A stretch of 16,992 bases of DNA from Desulfobacca acetoxidans (lineage in GTDB: Bacteria > Desulfobacterota > Desulfobaccia > Desulfobaccales > 0-14-0-80-60-11), in contig DZCR01000051.1 in assembly GCA_022736495.1 (NCBI GenBank), positions 1 to 16,992 on the forward strand. The letters run 5' to 3'. Under the pieces are notes generated by a model that searched no databases, was not told the DNA's origin, and saw nothing but the letters and a program-made list of their open reading frames with translations. This document shows positions 15,119 through 16,992 of this stretch, piece by piece. Every line of letters starts with the position of its first letter. The stretch's first letter is position 1. A program made the translations under genes and the position numbers.

Positions 15119-15282
15119 GCAGAAAAAATATCCTGGTCGCTCCAATGAGGTTTTTTGCAGGCAAAGGAAAGACATTCCGTTGAACAGGACGGCTGCACCG
15201 AGCCTTCCGGGAGGGAGCTCCGCCATAAGGCCCCTGGTCTCAGGAGATTAAGAGGCTGGCGGTCCTGCCGCAGGTAGCCGAC
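15119..15282. other. Intergenic region upstream of perR
   Basis: No gene or RNA is recognised. A short hairpin with arms CCTG/CAGG lies near 15265-15275, just beyond the stop of the small membrane peptide on the minus strand, and is too weak to call as a terminator. Confidence 0.4.
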
Positions 15283-15438
15283 TTAGCCTTCTTGATGCGG
15301 GGGTATCTGCTGATAGATTGTGCTTTCCTGTAGCCCCTCGGATTGCAAGCGAGAGCTCCTGGCAGACAGGAGAGCCATGCCACTGAAACCCAGGAGAAAA
15401 CCCGTGAGAATGCCGCCAAAGAAAATGATAATGTTCAT
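15283..15438 (-). CDS. Small putative membrane peptide, 51 residues
   Basis: The frame reads MNIIIFFGGILTGFLLGFSG (1-20) and continues MALLSARSSR, giving one hydrophobic helix at about 2-26. A polar tail with SSRLQSEGLQEST and an acidic/Gln-rich end follows. ATG 15438 has a good ribosome site (AAGGGAG, nine bases upstream). Upstream on the same strand are TTGACA (15505-15500) and AATTAT (15483-15478) with a 16-base spacer. The peptide is likely inserted with its N-terminus in the membrane and a short cytoplasmic tail. I know no family for it. Small size means the coding call rests on the ribosome site, helix and promoter together. Confidence 0.55.
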   Translation of the reverse strand: MNIIIFFGGILTGFLLGFSGMALLSARSSRLQSEGLQESTIYQQIPPHQEG

Positions 15439-15476
15439 GGTTAATAGCTCCCTTCAGGCCATAAAAATCAGGTTGG

Positions 15477-15505
15477 AATAATTATTTGCGGGGATCAGAT
15501 GTCAA
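15477..15505 (-). promoter_or_regulatory. Promoter of the small membrane peptide, with AATAATTATT palindrome
   Basis: TTGACA at 15505-15500 (minus) pairs with AATTAT at 15483-15478, four of six, spacer 16. The -10 lies within the perfect palindrome AATAATTATT (15477-15486), the same core found in the perR promoter. Co-regulation by PerR or Fur is inferred. Confidence 0.4.
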
Positions 15506-15617
15506 CTCCTCACAGCACATCTGTAAGTTTACATCCTTATATTATGATGAAATTTTTTGCTTTCAAAAACAACCGGTAAAATTGCCTAATTGGGCCTCGG
15601 TAAAAATACCTATTGGG

Positions 15618-15623
15618 TATAAT
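15618..15623 (+). promoter_or_regulatory. Isolated consensus -10 (TATAAT)
   Basis: A perfect TATAAT lies at 15618-15623 on the plus strand, preceded by TTGGG, but the proper -35 position (15595-15600, CCTCGG) is not conserved. Transcription would run toward the hairpin at 15670-15705. Confidence 0.25.
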
Positions 15624-15669
15624 TAAAGGGGTAACAAAACCGGGGGGACCAGTTGAAGTTCGGAAACAG

Positions 15670-15705
15670 GACGCAATGAAGACCCTGGAGAATCTTCATT
15701 GCGTC
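15670..15705. terminator. Perfect 13-bp stem hairpin after pagL-like gene
   Basis: GACGCAATGAAGA (15670-15682) pairs with TCTTCATTGCGTC (15693-15705) around a 10-base loop. On the minus strand it lies 28 bases after the stop of the outer-membrane protein and is its likely terminator, although no U-run follows on that strand. On the plus strand ATTTTG follows, so it could end a plus-strand transcript. A second small hairpin, ACAGC/GCTGT, lies at 15714-15728. Confidence 0.6.
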
Positions 15706-15732
15706 ATTTTGAAACAGCTTGGGGCTGTGGTC

Positions 15733-16314
15733 TTAATAATAGTAATTCAGGCCACACTGAAAGAAGTTGACATTAAAGGCGGGATTTTCGGCATAGAGTC
15801 CCGCATTGGAAGAATGCCGGAACCGATAGGCCACGGACAGGGCTACTTGGGAGGTCAAGGCTATGTCAAAGCCGGCTCCCACTTGGGGGGTAAAATTGAA
15901 GGCGTGGGCCAGGGCCGGGCTGTCAATGCTTTCGGTGATGAGCCCGGCGCCCCCTTCGATATAAAAGAGGACTGAGGGGAAGAGCAGACAACTGAGTTTC
16001 AGCAGGGGCGTGAAGCCCAGTTCAAAACCGGTCGATTCGGCGCTGGCAATGCTGACGATACCTTCCACGACGAAAGAGGCTCCGAAGGGACCCCACTGCT
16101 TTCCCGGGGGCATGAGAAAAATGCCCCACCGGGGCAGCAAGCTGTAAAGCTGAACTGTGGCCTTCTTAGTATTTTTCCCGTAGGCGAAGCGCAGTCCCAC
16201 CTCCTGGTTAAACTTGCTCACGTCAAAATCCGCGCCCCGCACCATCCCCGGCAACAATGCCGCAGCCACCAGCACCATGGCCATAATCCCAGTGCCACAT
16301 ATGCGCCGCACCAT
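15733..16314 (-). CDS. PagL-like outer-membrane protein (acyloxyacyl hydrolase / lipid A 3-O-deacylase family)
   Basis: This 193-residue protein has a signal peptide (basic MVRR, hydrophobic 8-22, likely cut after about 28) and alternates like a small beta-barrel, ending in aromatic YYY. The motif YRFRHSSNAGLYAENPAFN (163-181) matches the catalytic region of PagL-type lipid A deacylases: His167 and Ser169 in H-x-S-N-A-G. The acidic third residue is less sure; Glu176 is the nearest acid. PagL enzymes remove the 3-O acyl chain of lipid A in the outer membrane. The start ATG 16314 has GGAG at close spacing; the frame opens further upstream but a promoter (TTGACT/TATTTC) lies there. It is a single gene. 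Confidence 0.7.
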   Translation of the reverse strand: MVRRICGTGIMAMVLVAAALLPGMVRGADFDVSKFNQEVGLRFAYGKNTKKATVQLYSLLPRWGIFLMPPGKQWGPFGASFVVEGIVSIASAESTGFELGFTPLLKLSCLLFPSVLFYIEGGAGLITESIDSPALAHAFNFTPQVGAGFDIALTSQVALSVAYRFRHSSNAGLYAENPAFNVNFFQCGLNYYY

Positions 16315-16360
16315 TTCCTCTCCCCCTTGTGATGCAGGCTGATCTTCTGAAACGCTTCTA

Positions 16361-16389
16361 GAAATAGCACTGCGGGACCCAAAAGTCAA
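16361..16389 (-). promoter_or_regulatory. Promoter of the PagL-like gene
   Basis: On the minus strand TTGACT (16389-16384) and TATTTC (16366-16361) are separated by 17 bases. The start site would be near 16354, about 40 bases before the ATG. The -10 matches only half of the consensus, so activation may be needed. Confidence 0.45.
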
Positions 16390-16833
16390 AGAGTTTGCAT
16401 CGGGTAGGTTACTGCTGGCGCCTTGCCTGCGGCGGGATTCATGAGAGGATTCGGATGGACGACTAATGTTGGTTCCAATGAAAATCGGTTAAATTATTTG
16501 GTACCCCGGAATGACAGAGCATGGGCCAAGGGTAAAGTGGCCAGGAAAGCCAAGGCGGAGCCGGTGCCTAAGAGCAAGGCGAGCAATACCAAGATAATGA
16601 TGATTTAAAAAAGATGAACGAAAAAATAGTTCTGAGGGTGACGGGGGCGAGGGGAACGACCTAAAAAGCCAACTACGGTCAAGCTCTGCTCTCCCCCTCA
16701 TCGATGGCTACGGCTCCAACCGGGAGCCGCGCTCAAACTGCCGCCTTTCTATGGAGGCGGTGTGACCCCAGGCCCCGTACCGAAGGGAACGAGACCTGGG
16801 TTACAGGGGGATGGCTGATGTTGTGGTAAATAA
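16390..16833. other. Non-coding region between two minus-strand genes
   Basis: No convincing gene lies between the PagL-like promoter and the Pro/Gln-rich protein. The left part (16494-16592, minus) holds a short hydrophobic frame without ribosome site; the right part (16649-16800) holds a row of hairpins, described separately. The six A bases at 16622-16627 (a U-run on the minus strand) could help end transcripts from the right. Confidence 0.5.
16649..16800. other. Multi-hairpin region, possible structured RNA or 3' UTR
   Basis: Four stems follow each other: GAGGGG/CCCCTC (16649-16654 with 16694-16699) enclosing GACC/GGTC; CGGCTCC/GGAGCCG (16711-16717 with 16723-16729); CCGCCT/AGGCGG (16741-16746 with 16755-16760); and CCCAGG/CCTGGG (16767-16772 with 16795-16800). 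They all lie in about 150 bp of non-coding DNA downstream of the Pro/Gln-rich gene. The strand cannot be decided, and no known RNA family was recognised. Confidence 0.35.
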
Positions 16834-16992
16834 TTATTGTTGCTGTTCCCGCTTAGGCTTTTCCGGCCGATTTTGCTGCTGCCGCGGTTGGGGCTGAGGT
16901 TGAGGCCTGGGCGCCGCCTGTGGTTGCGGTCGCGGCGGTGGGGTCTGCACCCGAGGCGCCGCCTGGGGCTGCGGCGGGCGCGGTTGGGGCCT
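16834..16992 (-). CDS. C-terminal end of a Pro/Gln/Arg-rich protein (partial)
   Basis: The frame runs from the right window edge to TAA at 16836-16834 and gives 52 residues made almost only of Pro, Gln, Arg and Ala, with near-repeats such as QPQAAP and RPQPQ and a basic end (PEKPKREQQQ). Such tails occur on secreted or envelope proteins, for example DUF3300- or DUF6600-type proteins, but the domain itself is outside the window. No stop interrupts it although the GC-rich DNA would allow several frames to stay open; the Pro/Gln-rich composition supports this one. The function is not known. Confidence 0.6.
   Translation of the reverse strand, partial: RPQPRPPQPQAAPRVQTPPPRPQPQAAPRPQPQPQPRQQQNRPEKPKREQQQ

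Noticed and set aside
15613..15975. A 120-codon plus-strand open frame beginning near the TATAAT.
   Set aside because: It runs through the 13-bp hairpin and then opposite the PagL-like gene; no ribosome site and no recognisable domain.
16494..16592. A 32-residue hydrophobic frame on the minus strand (TTG 16592, reading VLLALLLGTGSALAFLATL and so on).
   Set aside because: The frame is strikingly hydrophobic right from the preceding stop codon, but the only start is TTG and there is no ribosome site or promoter. Kept out of the gene list; conservation in relatives would change this.
16767..16800. The last hairpin and CCGAAGGGAACGA loop, considered as an SRP RNA or tmRNA piece.
   Set aside because: The conserved SRP GGAAGGAAGCA loop and the tmRNA tRNA-like ends are not present.
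1..16992. Search for CRISPR arrays, insertion sequences, integrases, tRNA and rRNA genes.
   Set aside because: No regularly spaced repeats, transposase or integrase motifs, tRNA cloverleaf or rRNA-conserved stretches were noticed by eye; a tRNAscan or ISfinder run could still find a weak one.

Overview
The window looks like chromosomal DNA of a GC-rich anaerobe, most likely a member of Desulfobacterota (the former Deltaproteobacteria). I base this on gene content and style: a desulforedoxin-type peptide next to rubrerythrin and a PerR-type regulator, stand-alone molybdopterin-guanine dinucleotide genes, a GldA/GldF/GldG-like ABC operon with a DUF4340 protein, RecD2, and a MerR-type regulator with a cysteine cluster. 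No integrase, transposase, CRISPR array, tRNA or rRNA was seen. I could not run a taxonomic search, so the placement is inference.

Layout. Positions 67-1005 (+) hold a UDP-sugar 4-epimerase-like protein. Positions 1232-5766 (+) form a tight four-gene operon: ABC ATPase, six-helix permease, GldG-like protein and DUF4340 protein, with 14-bp overlap, 2-bp gap and 4-bp overlap in turn. The 5'-nucleotidase SurE follows at 5849-6610 (+). On the minus strand from 10929 down to 6691 come recD2, a roughly 360-bp non-coding leader, a Cys-rich MerR-type regulator, mobB and mobA; the last three overlap each other. Next come a Fur-type regulator and a FeoA-domain protein (11259-12000, +) behind a clear promoter with a Fur-box-like site, a stand-alone HD-GYP protein (12163-12921, -) and RNase III (13149-13898, +). 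The minus-strand operon perR - desulforedoxin - rubrerythrin spans 15068-14004; the 40-residue desulforedoxin gene is easily missed because it is so short. A 51-residue putative membrane peptide (15283-15438, -), a PagL-like outer-membrane protein (15733-16314, -) and the end of a Pro/Gln-rich protein (16834-16992, -) finish the window.

How the parts fit. Two metal or redox control circuits are visible: Fur with FeoA (iron) and PerR with desulforedoxin and rubrerythrin (peroxide). Residue choices in the two Fur-family proteins separate the types: the position equivalent to PerR Asp104 is Glu in the first and Asp in the second. A third possible circuit is the MerR-mobB-mobA operon. Its leader can fold into a closed multi-branched RNA, followed by three copies of a 7-bp half-site next to the merR start. 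This leader plus the Cys-rich regulator is the best candidate in the window for something undescribed: control of the last step of molybdenum cofactor maturation at two levels.

Stretches that stay unexplained are the multi-hairpin region at 16649-16800, three copies of a 10-bp A/T palindrome, and a possible small RNA near 15620-15710.
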